This document shows, piece by piece, positions 1-5,942 of a stretch of 5,942 nucleotides of DNA. The notes beneath the pieces were generated by a model that did no database searches, was not told where the DNA came from, and saw only the letters and a program-made list of their open reading frames with translations. The position numbers and the translations under genes were made by a program. The DNA is from Fidelibacterota bacterium. GTDB taxonomy: Bacteria > Fidelibacterota > UBA2242. Positions within the stretch are counted from its first letter, which is position 1. Each line of letters opens with the position of its first letter. The stretch covers positions 1 through 5,942 of the forward strand of contig DPVY01000279.1 of the NCBI GenBank assembly GCA_003527965.1. The letters are read 5' to 3'.

Positions 1-372
1 TTTCCCGGACCGGGACTGGCAGTAAGGATTATCGGGGAGATTACCCCCTATCGCCTGGCGTTATTACGAAAAGCCGACGCTGTCTTTATCAATGAATTAA
101 AATCGTCGGGAGAATATGACCGGGTTTGGCAATCTTTTGCCGTATTGATTCCGGTGAAAACCGTGGGGGTTATGGGCGATCAAAGGACCTATGAAAATGT
201 AATTGCCTTGCGGTCGGTGAACAGCAGTGATGGTATGACGGCGGATTGGTCGCCCTTACCTTACCAGGTTTTAAGCCGGATAGCGAGCCGTATTGTCAAT
301 GAGGTCCGGGGAATTAACCGGGTTGTGTATGATATAACCTCAAAACCACCCGGAACAATCGAATGGGAATAA
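1..372 (+). CDS. guaA: GMP synthase (glutamine-hydrolysing), C-terminal fragment (5' end outside window)
   Basis: Only the last 123 codons are present, open from the first base in frame 1 and ending at TAA 370-372. They form the C-terminal dimerisation/XMP-binding domain of GMP synthase, the cytoplasmic enzyme that aminates XMP to GMP using ATP and glutamine-derived ammonia in purine synthesis. Diagnostic motifs are FPGPGL at window residues 1-6, a LLRKADAVFINEL-like helix, VGVMGD at 55-60, MTADW, and the near-invariant ending KPPGTIEWE at 115-123. The family is about 510-525 residues, so roughly three quarters (class I glutamine amidotransferase domain and ATP-pyrophosphatase domain) lie upstream of the window. 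The first in-frame initiation-like codon at 145 is internal and is not a real start. The next gene begins 32 nt later on the same strand, so co-transcription is possible. Identity is close to certain; no odd features are seen in this part. Confidence 0.97.
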   Translation, partial: FPGPGLAVRIIGEITPYRLALLRKADAVFINELKSSGEYDRVWQSFAVLIPVKTVGVMGDQRTYENVIALRSVNSSDGMTADWSPLPYQVLSRIASRIVNEVRGINRVVYDITSKPPGTIEWE

Positions 373-404
373 TTAATAAAATGGGAATTTTACAGATATA
401 ATCT

Positions 405-2441
405 ATGAAATTTTGGAAATTAATACTGATATTAGTGGCACTAATTAGTTTAGCGGTTTCTCAGGAAATCTTGATGGACGCAGAGCCCGAATTGGGCGAA
501 GTGGTCGAACCGATTGATTCTTTGAGAATCCTCTTCGATGAGGGTGTGCAGTGTTATAATGATGAACATTATTGGGATGCTTTGAAAATATTTGAACAGC
601 TTAATGCTATTCCGATGCCGGAAAATCACCTGCTTAGCGCTTCCGGTTTGATGCTGCTCAAAACCTGTCTAAGGTTGGGTGATCCGGATAGAGCCATTCA
701 ATTGGGGCCGGAGTTTATTCTGATTCATAAGGCTTCAAAATATCTTGATGATGTGAAATACGCTCTCGGTGAAGCTTATCTGATCAGTGGTTCCTATAAT
801 GATGCGATATATCAATATCTCGAAGTTATGCGGATTTCCGATGAAGAACGGCTGCGTTATCTCAGCAAACAGACGGTTGAGACGATCATCGATCTTTTTA
901 TTAGTAGTGAAGAACTTATGGTATTCAGGGAAAATTCGCAGGAGGATTTTCACAGACTTTTTCTTTCATTGAAATTGGCTGAAAAATACCATGCCGAAGG
1001 GGATAATAAACAGGCTGAAAAAGAGCTGCGTTCGGGGAGAGATATTATTAAAGATCCCTATTTCAACAGGGAATATATTATTACGCTGGAGAAACTGCGT
1101 AAACGCGCCCGCGAAAACATATATATTGGCATAATACTGCCGTTATCCGGACCAATGGCAAATATTGGTTTGGATCTTTTAAATGGAATGCGTTATGCTC
1201 TGAATCAATTCAGGGCGAACTATGACAAGGAAATTGCGGCAATTGTAATGGATAATCGTGGCGAGGTGGTTGAGAGTATCAGGAAGGCTGAATATTTATG
1301 CAATAACCCTAAAGTCAAGGCTATCATCGGTCCGGTGAGCAGTGAAAACACTATTGCCGTCGCGGCGGTTGCCAATCAGCGCAAAGTCCCGATAATTACA
1401 CCTACGGCTACGAATAGTGAGATAAGTTCTCTCGGACCCTTTGTATTTCAGGCTAATGTTGATTATGATAACCTCGGTCAGTTTCTTGGCAAATATTGCA
1501 CCGATGTTTCCAAAGTAAATACTATTGCGACCCTGTCACCGGCAGACAAGTTTGGAAAAGAGATGACCGATGCGTTCTGCCGGTCTGTAGATAATGCCGG
1601 TGGAAGAATTGTTTCTCAGCAATGGTATCGTGGCGAACCGGAAGAGCTTAAACGCCAGTTCTCCGTTATTCGTGAATCCGGTTTGCTAATTGCCCGGGAG
1701 ATGTTAGATCAGAAAATTGCTAAAAACAAAGAACGCTTATTACAATATGCCGCTTCCGATAGCCTGTGGCAGACCGACAGTATATTTGTGGATATATATG
1801 CTGATAAATACCGGATATTTACAGCGGATTCCGAATATGTTGTAGATCTCAATGAGGCCTTGATCCTGACAAAGCTGATGGATTTCACTGAATTTTTAAT
1901 TCCGAAAAAGGATTCACTGGAATTTAGAATTAATTCGATTGACGGTTTATTGGTCCCCGCCTATGCCAGTGACTTGAAAATGTTGATCCCGCAACTGGAA
2001 TACTATAACCTGGACGCTAAAATATATGGAAGCGGTAACTGGAATGAGCCCACATTGTTGAAAAAACATCCAAAAATTGCCCGGAACCTCACATTCATTT
2101 CGGATTTTTATATTGATGAAGATTCCCGTTTTTATAAAAACTTTGAGCGTTATTATTCCCGGCTGATTGGGTCTAAACCCAATCGCTTTGATCTGTATGG
2201 CTATGACACGATGCGGGCCTTGCTTTCGGTATTTGATGAGGGCGATTGTGGTAGAGAAACCATCCGGGAAAAATTAGCGCAGATGCCGACATACAATGGA
2301 ATTTGTCGTAATATCTCCTTTCGCGGGAATCGTCCGCGAGTCAATTCCTGTGCATTTATTCTGACTATGACGGGGGGCAAAATCAAACCCGTTGCCGCTA
2401 CCGAAAATGGCGACATAATTTCCTTTTCACCCCAATATTAA
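405..2441 (+). CDS. Secreted TPR / type I periplasmic-binding-fold protein (LpoA-like or ABC substrate-binding-like)
   Basis: A 678-residue exported protein. Residues 1-19 form a signal peptide: charged MKFWK, a hydrophobic core, then AVS before Q20. There is no lipobox cysteine, so it is probably periplasmic rather than a lipoprotein. Residues about 40-215 are helical with TPR-like units (GVQCYNDEHYWDALKIFEQL at 47-66; ALGEAYLISGSYNDAIYQYL at 120-139; a degenerate one near 187-212). From about residue 239 a type I PBP (Peripla_BP_6, LIV-binding-like) domain starts with IGIILPLSGPMANIG. It continues with IIGPVSSENT (307-316), VPIITPTATN (328-337), FVFQANVD (346-353) and the second-lobe strand IDGLLVPAYASD (512-523). 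About 75-80 residues (roughly 430-508) lie between the lobe-2 helix and that strand, longer than usual. The TPR-then-PBP layout matches LpoA, the activator of penicillin-binding protein PBP1A, but the PBP part also resembles amino-acid ABC receptors. No permease or ATPase gene is adjacent, which argues mildly against transport. ATG 405 places the signal peptide correctly although no clear Shine-Dalgarno precedes it. Family call is firm; function is inferred. Confidence 0.82.
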   Translation: MKFWKLILILVALISLAVSQEILMDAEPELGEVVEPIDSLRILFDEGVQCYNDEHYWDALKIFEQLNAIPMPENHLLSASGLMLLKTCLRLGDPDRAIQLGPEFILIHKASKYLDDVKYALGEAYLISGSYNDAIYQYLEVMRISDEERLRYLSKQTVETIIDLFISSEELMVFRENSQEDFHRLFLSLKLAEKYHAEGDNKQAEKELRSGRDIIKDPYFNREYIITLEKLRKRARENIYIGIILPLSGPMANIGLDLLNGMRYALNQFRANYDKEIAAIVMDNRGEVVESIRKAEYLCNNPKVKAIIGPVSSENTIAVAAVANQRKVPIITPTATNSEISSLGPFVFQANVDYDNLGQFLGKYCTDVSKVNTIATLSPADKFGKEMTDAFCRSVDNAGGRIVSQQWYRGEPEELKRQFSVIRESGLLIAREMLDQKIAKNKERLLQYAASDSLWQTDSIFVDIYADKYRIFTADSEYVVDLNEALILTKLMDFTEFLIPKKDSLEFRINSIDGLLVPAYASDLKMLIPQLEYYNLDAKIYGSGNWNEPTLLKKHPKIARNLTFISDFYIDEDSRFYKNFERYYSRLIGSKPNRFDLYGYDTMRALLSVFDEGDCGRETIREKLAQMPTYNGICRNISFRGNRPRVNSCAFILTMTGGKIKPVAATENGDIISFSPQY

Positions 2442-2443
2442 AC

Positions 2444-3205
2444 ATGTTCAGTAGAGTTCATATAGATGGATTGACGGTTTATCATTCGTCGCTGTTAAAA
2501 TCCTGTAAAAATGTTTGCCATGGATTCAGCGCCCGCACAGGCGGCATCAGCCGGAATGAATTTCATTCCCTGAACCTCGGCTTCTCTGTCGGGGATGATG
2601 AAGATAATGTTCTTTATAATCGTCAAAAGTTTTATAGGCATTTACAAATGCAGCCGGACCGGACGGCAGAGGGTGAACAAGTCCATGGAAACCGGGTACA
2701 AATCGTCGAAAACCCGGGCGTTTTCCGGGGAACCGATGCATTAGTTACAGTAAAAAAAAGATTGCCGCTAATCATCAAAACCGCCGATTGCGCAGCGGTA
2801 ATTCTCTTTGATTCCGGGCAATCGGTTGTGGCGGCTGTTCATGCCGGGTGGCGCAGCGTAAATCGAGACATTTTGGAAAATACCATACAGGTAATGGTCG
2901 ATTCCTATCATTGCCAACAGGCGGATATTATAGCTGTAATCGGACCGTCTATTCATCCTTGTTGCTATGAAGTTCAGGAAGATGTCCGGAATTTATTTCC
3001 CGGTAATGTTGTTATTCAACGGGATTCGAAATACTATCTTGATGTTCCCGGCGCGATCCGGATGCGCCTGATTGCCCGGGGAATCAATAGCGACCATATC
3101 GATGACAGCGGTTTGTGTACAGCCTGTGAAGAAGATCTGTTTTTCAGCTATCGTCGCGACAGAGGGCAAACGGGCCGCATGATGGCGACAGCATATTTAA
3201 TATAG
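2444..3205 (+). CDS. pgeF: Peptidoglycan editing factor PgeF / YfiH-YlmD family (multicopper-oxidase-fold, purine nucleoside phosphorylase-like)
   Basis: A 253-residue cytoplasmic protein of the Cu-oxidase_4 (DUF152, YfiH/YlmD) family, full length for the family. Visible motifs in order: HGFSARTGGIS (26-36), EQVHGNRV (78-85), IKTADCAAVILFD (111-123), AVHAGWRS (131-138), IGPSIHPCCYEV (166-177) and FFSYRRDRGQTGRMMA (233-248). H81, C116 and H133 match the conserved His-Cys-His metal/active-site set, so the protein should be catalytically competent. Members have been reported as purine nucleoside phosphorylases, and in E. coli the family removes or prevents mis-incorporated amino acids (such as L-Ser for L-Ala) in peptidoglycan precursors; older 'laccase' labels are misleading. 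Cysteines at 225 and 228 add a CxxC in the C-terminal segment. The start at 2444 lies only 2 nt after the upstream stop with no Shine-Dalgarno, which points to translational coupling. N-terminal length before HGFS fits the family. Confidence 0.93.
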   Translation: MFSRVHIDGLTVYHSSLLKSCKNVCHGFSARTGGISRNEFHSLNLGFSVGDDEDNVLYNRQKFYRHLQMQPDRTAEGEQVHGNRVQIVENPGVFRGTDALVTVKKRLPLIIKTADCAAVILFDSGQSVVAAVHAGWRSVNRDILENTIQVMVDSYHCQQADIIAVIGPSIHPCCYEVQEDVRNLFPGNVVIQRDSKYYLDVPGAIRMRLIARGINSDHIDDSGLCTACEEDLFFSYRRDRGQTGRMMATAYLI

Positions 3206-3214
3206 AATGTAATA

Positions 3215-3221
3215 GAAGGGG
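3215..3221 (+). promoter_or_regulatory. Ribosome-binding site for the yqeY-like gene
   Basis: GAAGGGG ends 6 nt before ATG 3228, in the 22-nt gap after pgeF. It is a partial match to the anti-Shine-Dalgarno (AAGG core) at a good distance and supports this start codon. Confidence 0.6.
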
Positions 3222-3227
3222 CAATCC

Positions 3228-3671
3228 ATGGGTTTAAAAGAAAAGCTTCAGAAAGATTTAGTTACGGCGATGAAATCCGGCGATAAGGTCCGTACAGGAG
3301 TAATTCGGCTTTTATGGAGCGCTATTCGGAAAGTTGAAATTGATCAGAAAAAAGAGTTGATCGATAGTGATATAATCGGGATTCTTACCAATGCCGCCAA
3401 ACAACGCCGGGAAGCCATCAAGGCCTATCTTGAAGCCGGCAGGGCGGATTTGGTGAAAGAAGAGGAAGCCGAATTGGCAATCATTGAAACCTATCTTCCT
3501 GCGGCGCTTTCAGCCCGGGAACTTGAACAGATTATTGCCGATATTATAGCCGAGACGGGTGCTACATCCAGGCAAGACCTGGGCAAAGTGATGCCGAGAG
3601 TTATGCAAAAAGTTAAGGGGCGCGCTAACGGTGCGGAGGTACAGGCTATTGTCCGATCAAAATTATCTTAA
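3228..3671 (+). CDS. GatB/YqeY domain-containing protein
   Basis: A 147-residue cytoplasmic protein covering the whole stand-alone YqeY family (about 147-150 residues in most bacteria). Family signs are the N-terminal helix with KEKLQKDLVTAMKSGDKVR and VIRLLWSAI, the motif KQRREAIKAYLEAGRADL (58-75), EEEAELAIIETYLPAALS (78-95), then DLGKVMPRVMQKVKGRANG (117-135) and a final helix ending in KLS. The domain is homologous to the C-terminal tRNA-binding tail of GatB, the amidotransferase subunit that makes Gln-tRNA and Asn-tRNA. Stand-alone YqeY lacks the kinase part of GatB, and its own function is unsettled, probably RNA/tRNA-related. It sits 22 nt after pgeF and 11 nt before the cvpA-like gene, so it belongs to the same transcription unit. 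Nothing is truncated or unusual. Family call is secure; a molecular function should not be read into the name. Confidence 0.93.
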   Translation: MGLKEKLQKDLVTAMKSGDKVRTGVIRLLWSAIRKVEIDQKKELIDSDIIGILTNAAKQRREAIKAYLEAGRADLVKEEEAELAIIETYLPAALSARELEQIIADIIAETGATSRQDLGKVMPRVMQKVKGRANGAEVQAIVRSKLS

Positions 3672-3682
3672 ATTATGACCGT

Positions 3683-4309
3683 ATGTATTCTTTATTTGAT
3701 TTAATTGTTATTATTGTAGTTGGCTTTTTAGGGCTGTCCGGTTTGCGGAAAGGTCTGGTAGAGGAAGCGTTCAAGCTGATTGGAATTATCCTGGCGTCCT
3801 ATATTGCTGTGCGGTATTACACTTTTGGAATCTTGTTAATTCAAAACATGTTCACACTTTCTGACGGAGTCCTGACGGTAGCCGGTTTTATGATTGTATT
3901 CCTGATTGTATACCTATCGATTCAGTTGATTGCGGCGGCTCTGAAACGGATCATAAAATCATTAAGCCTGGTCTGGCTGGATCGCCTAACAGGCCTGGGA
4001 TTCGGCGCCATAAAAGCTCTTGTTATTATGTCTATTGTAGTTTGGTGTATCGGTATTTTTTCAGAAACCCTCCTTGTTAATAAACTGGCTGCGTCATCCT
4101 CCAGCTATGTTTATCTCGAGAAAAGTGAACGTTATTTGAGCCGGGCGCTCAAAATTGACGAAGAAGCCGATTCGCTAAAAGAGACTATTCGCGGGATATT
4201 CAGGATGGGCCCAAAGTTTCCCATACCCGTACCGTCTCTGCCCGATTCTTCAGGTAATAAAATAGAATTTATCGATCAAATCGGATCATCTGTAGGAGAA
4301 ACCGAATGA
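3683..4309 (+). CDS. CvpA family inner-membrane protein
   Basis: A 208-residue integral membrane protein with four predicted transmembrane segments at about 5-20, 28-46, 62-86 and 104-126. The hydrophobic N-terminus followed by GLSGLRKGLVEEAFKLIG (17-34) is the hallmark of the CvpA/colicin V production family, as is the later LDRLTGLGFGAIKALVIM stretch (99-116). In E. coli CvpA is needed for colicin V export and the purF operon; elsewhere it is linked to envelope stress or bile tolerance, with no known reaction. The remaining 127-208 is a soluble tail with a helical, charged part (143-172) and a proline-rich bend (PKFPIPVPSLPDSS, 177-190), longer than the core family domain. Start 3683 puts TM1 at residue 5, as expected. 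No Shine-Dalgarno is seen, and an ATG at 3675 is out of frame and closes quickly. Its stop overlaps the mutS2 start. In Bacillus a cvpA-like gene (yshB) is also near mutS2, so the pairing is recurrent. Confidence 0.88.
   Translation: MYSLFDLIVIIVVGFLGLSGLRKGLVEEAFKLIGIILASYIAVRYYTFGILLIQNMFTLSDGVLTVAGFMIVFLIVYLSIQLIAAALKRIIKSLSLVWLDRLTGLGFGAIKALVIMSIVVWCIGIFSETLLVNKLAASSSSYVYLEKSERYLSRALKIDEEADSLKETIRGIFRMGPKFPIPVPSLPDSSGNKIEFIDQIGSSVGETE
4294..4298 (+). promoter_or_regulatory. Ribosome-binding site for mutS2, inside the cvpA-like gene
   Basis: AGGAG lies within the last codons of the cvpA-like gene, 7 nt before ATG 4306. It is the strongest Shine-Dalgarno in the window and fixes the mutS2 start at the ATGA overlap. 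Confidence 0.8.
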
Positions 4310-5942
4310 TAGGCAACGCCGGGGAGAAGCTGGATTTTGGGCGGGTTGTCGCTTTAATAGCCAATGAAACGCTCTCAGAACCGGCAAAATCCCGCACCGC
4401 TGAATTAGCCCCCTTTTCGATTGTATCAGACGCAATTCTGCAGATGGAGCGCATAGCAGCGCTCCGGCAACTTTTTGAACGAAACAGTCAATTCCCTATA
4501 GAGCCGTTCGAAGATATTCGCACCGACCTGAAACGCTGCCGGATTAAGGGCAGTTTTTTACCGGTTGAAGTATTGGTCCGGATAATCGCAATATTGCGGC
4601 AGAGTAAAAACCTGCGCCAGTATCACCAGCAAAATAAAGAGTTGTTAAGACCTCTTTCCGGTTTGATGATCAAAATCAACCCCCTCGATCAGCAATATCG
4701 TCAGATTCAGAGAGTTATTAATGACGAGGGGTTGGTAAAAGATACTGCCAGCCCTGATTTGGCTCGTATCCGCAAACAGATTCATCAGACCGTGTTGCAT
4801 CTCCAGCGGGAAATCGACCGGGTGATGCTTCAGGCTCGTAAGGAAGGTTGGTTGCATGAAGATAATGCGACAATCCGGGATGGTCGCTTTGTGTTGCCCC
4901 TGCGCAGTGAAAGTAAACGTAAAGTAAAAGGAATTATACATGGTCAATCAGCTACCGGTGCGACATCTTATATAGAGCCGCTGAGCGTTGTTGAAATCAA
5001 TAATTCACTCAAAGAGCTGGAAATTGAAGAGACTGCGGAAATTCAAAGAATTCTACAGGCGCTGACCGATGAATTGCGACCATTTTTTGATGATCTTGAA
5101 CTTAATGTTGAAATATTGGTCGAACTCGACTTTTTAAGCGCATGTGCCCGGTTTTCAAGACGATTTAAATGTACCGTTCCAAAAATATCCTCTGATGATC
5201 GCCGGATTATTCTTAAAAATGCCCGTCATCCGGTATTGTCTTTAGTGAAAAAAGTCATTCCGCTTAACGTGTCGATCGATAGTCAAACTCACTGCGTAAT
5301 CATCACTGGTCCCAACGCCGGCGGAAAAACCGTTGCCATGAAAACCATAGGGCTGCTTGGTATTATGGCTGCTTCCGGTCTTCCAATTCCTGCCGATGAT
5401 GACAGCCGGCTGCCCTGTTTCGATCAATTTTTAATTGATATCGGCGATCAGCAATCCCTCGAAGATGATCTGTCAACTTTTACATCTCATGTCGCCAATC
5501 TGAAACAGTTTGTGATGAGCGCAACCGATAAATCGCTGGTATTGATTGATGAGCTGGGAACCGGAACCGATCCACTGGAAGGCGCCGCTCTGGGGCAGGC
5601 TGTTCTTGAGGAACTCACTGTCCGCAAGACCTTTTGCGTGGTAACCACCCATCATAGCGGCTTAAAAGCCTTTGCCGATAAATTTGACGGCGTAATGAAT
5701 GCCGCGATGGAATTTGACACCGACCGCTTAATACCAACCTATCGTCTGCAACTGGGATTGCCCGGTAGCAGCTATGCCCTGGAAATAGCCAAGAGGATGG
5801 GACTGGATGATTCCGTAATTCAACGCGCCCGTGACCTGATGGGAACCGACCAGGTTAAATTGGAAAATCTGTTGTTGGAAGTGGAAACCCTGAAAAGCCA
5901 GATTGAAAGCGAAAACCGCTCGGTTCAGCAGAATAAGAAGAC
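4306..5942 (+). CDS. mutS2: Endonuclease MutS2, N-terminal 545 residues (3' end outside window)
   Basis: The frame stays open from ATG 4306 to the window edge: 545 codons plus two bases. MutS2 is a cytoplasmic MutS-family ATPase without the mismatch-recognition domain. It is reported to suppress homologous recombination in several bacteria and to split collided ribosomes in Bacillus. Residues 1 to about 320 form the core/lever region, including RFVLPLR (194-200) and the family motif HGQSATGATSYIEP (212-225). The ATPase follows: Walker A GPNAGGKT (335-342), DIGDQQSLEDDLSTFTSH (about 378-395) with the ABC signature, Walker B LVLIDE (411-416, D415/E416) followed by LGTGTDPLEGAAL, and the switch TTHHSGLK (447-454). 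LGLPGSSYALEIAKRMGL then leads into a coiled coil starting near 515. Full MutS2 is about 780 residues, so the rest of the coiled coil and the Smr nuclease domain should lie beyond the window; their presence cannot be checked here. All catalytic residues visible are intact. The start overlaps the cvpA-like stop by 4 nt. Confidence 0.96.
   Translation, partial: MIGNAGEKLDFGRVVALIANETLSEPAKSRTAELAPFSIVSDAILQMERIAALRQLFERNSQFPIEPFEDIRTDLKRCRIKGSFLPVEVLVRIIAILRQSKNLRQYHQQNKELLRPLSGLMIKINPLDQQYRQIQRVINDEGLVKDTASPDLARIRKQIHQTVLHLQREIDRVMLQARKEGWLHEDNATIRDGRFVLPLRSESKRKVKGIIHGQSATGATSYIEPLSVVEINNSLKELEIEETAEIQRILQALTDELRPFFDDLELNVEILVELDFLSACARFSRRFKCTVPKISSDDRRIILKNARHPVLSLVKKVIPLNVSIDSQTHCVIITGPNAGGKTVAMKTIGLLGIMAASGLPIPADDDSRLPCFDQFLIDIGDQQSLEDDLSTFTSHVANLKQFVMSATDKSLVLIDELGTGTDPLEGAALGQAVLEELTVRKTFCVVTTHHSGLKAFADKFDGVMNAAMEFDTDRLIPTYRLQLGLPGSSYALEIAKRMGLDDSVIQRARDLMGTDQVKLENLLLEVETLKSQIESENRSVQQNKK

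Noticed and set aside
145..372. A separate 75-residue gene starting at an ATT codon
   Set aside because: The same frame is open to the left edge and encodes continuous GMP synthase sequence, so this is an internal part of guaA.
397..402. Perfect TATAAT hexamer just before the ATG at 405
   Set aside because: It ends 2 nt before the start codon, so transcription would begin inside the gene, and there is no -35-like element about 17 nt upstream. It is likely chance in an AT-rich spacer.
735..972. Overlapping short open frames on both strands within the PBP-like gene
   Set aside because: They lie inside a well-supported 678-codon gene, lack start signals, and have low-complexity or unfamiliar translations.
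1937..2482. A 14-nt direct repeat (gattgacggtttat) at 1937-1950 and 2469-2482
   Set aside because: Both copies are in coding sequence, read in different frames (IDGL versus GLTVY), with no other shared flank. It is best taken as coincidence.
2471..2501. TTGACG followed by TAAAAT as a possible internal promoter at the start of pgeF
   Set aside because: The spacer is 19 nt, longer than optimal, the match is partial, and it lies inside the coding region of a gene tightly joined to its upstream neighbour.
4645..4947. 100-codon minus-strand open frame
   Set aside because: It is entirely antisense to the conserved mutS2 coding sequence and its translation shows no recognisable domain, so it is a shadow.

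Overview
This 5.9 kb window is a densely packed, single-strand (+) stretch of bacterial chromosome. It holds six protein-coding genes: the 3' end of guaA (GMP synthase); a 678-residue secreted protein with a TPR-like N-terminus and a type I periplasmic-binding-protein fold; pgeF (YfiH/YlmD multicopper-oxidase-fold family); a GatB/YqeY-domain gene; a cvpA-like membrane-protein gene; and the 5' two thirds of mutS2, which runs off the right edge. I see no RNA gene, mobile element, CRISPR array, phage gene or long repeat. No non-coding gap exceeds 32 bases.

Organism. The coding sequence is close to balanced in base composition, slightly AT-rich by eye, with standard-code ORFs. The exported PBP-like protein ends its signal peptide without a lipobox and has the TPR-plus-PBP layout of the Gram-negative LpoA family. 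MutS2 is of the kind found in many non-proteobacterial phyla, with an LEDDLSTFTSH signature region. Together these suggest a Gram-negative bacterium from the wider FCB/candidate-phylum assemblage. This is a low-confidence inference; no taxonomic marker in the window settles it.

Layout. 1-372: guaA C-terminal dimerisation domain, ending in the canonical KPPGTIEWE tail. 405-2441: TPR/PBP protein, 32 nt after guaA. 2444-3205: pgeF, 2 nt after the previous stop. 3228-3671: yqeY-like, 22 nt gap with a purine-rich ribosome-binding site. 3683-4309: cvpA-like, 11 nt gap. 4306 to the window end: mutS2, overlapping cvpA by 4 nt (ATGA) with a good AGGAG ribosome-binding site. The spacing suggests that at least 405 to 5942 is one transcription unit, possibly extending back into guaA.

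How the genes relate. The second and third genes may share a cell-envelope theme: LpoA-like proteins activate peptidoglycan synthases, and PgeF prevents mis-incorporation of amino acids into peptidoglycan precursors. The last three (YqeY-like, CvpA-like, MutS2) are housekeeping genes linked to tRNA/amidase-like functions, membrane and envelope physiology, and DNA or ribosome quality control. Overall this looks like ordinary core genome. The item most worth a second look is the TPR/PBP protein, with a long insertion inside its binding domain and no transporter genes beside it.
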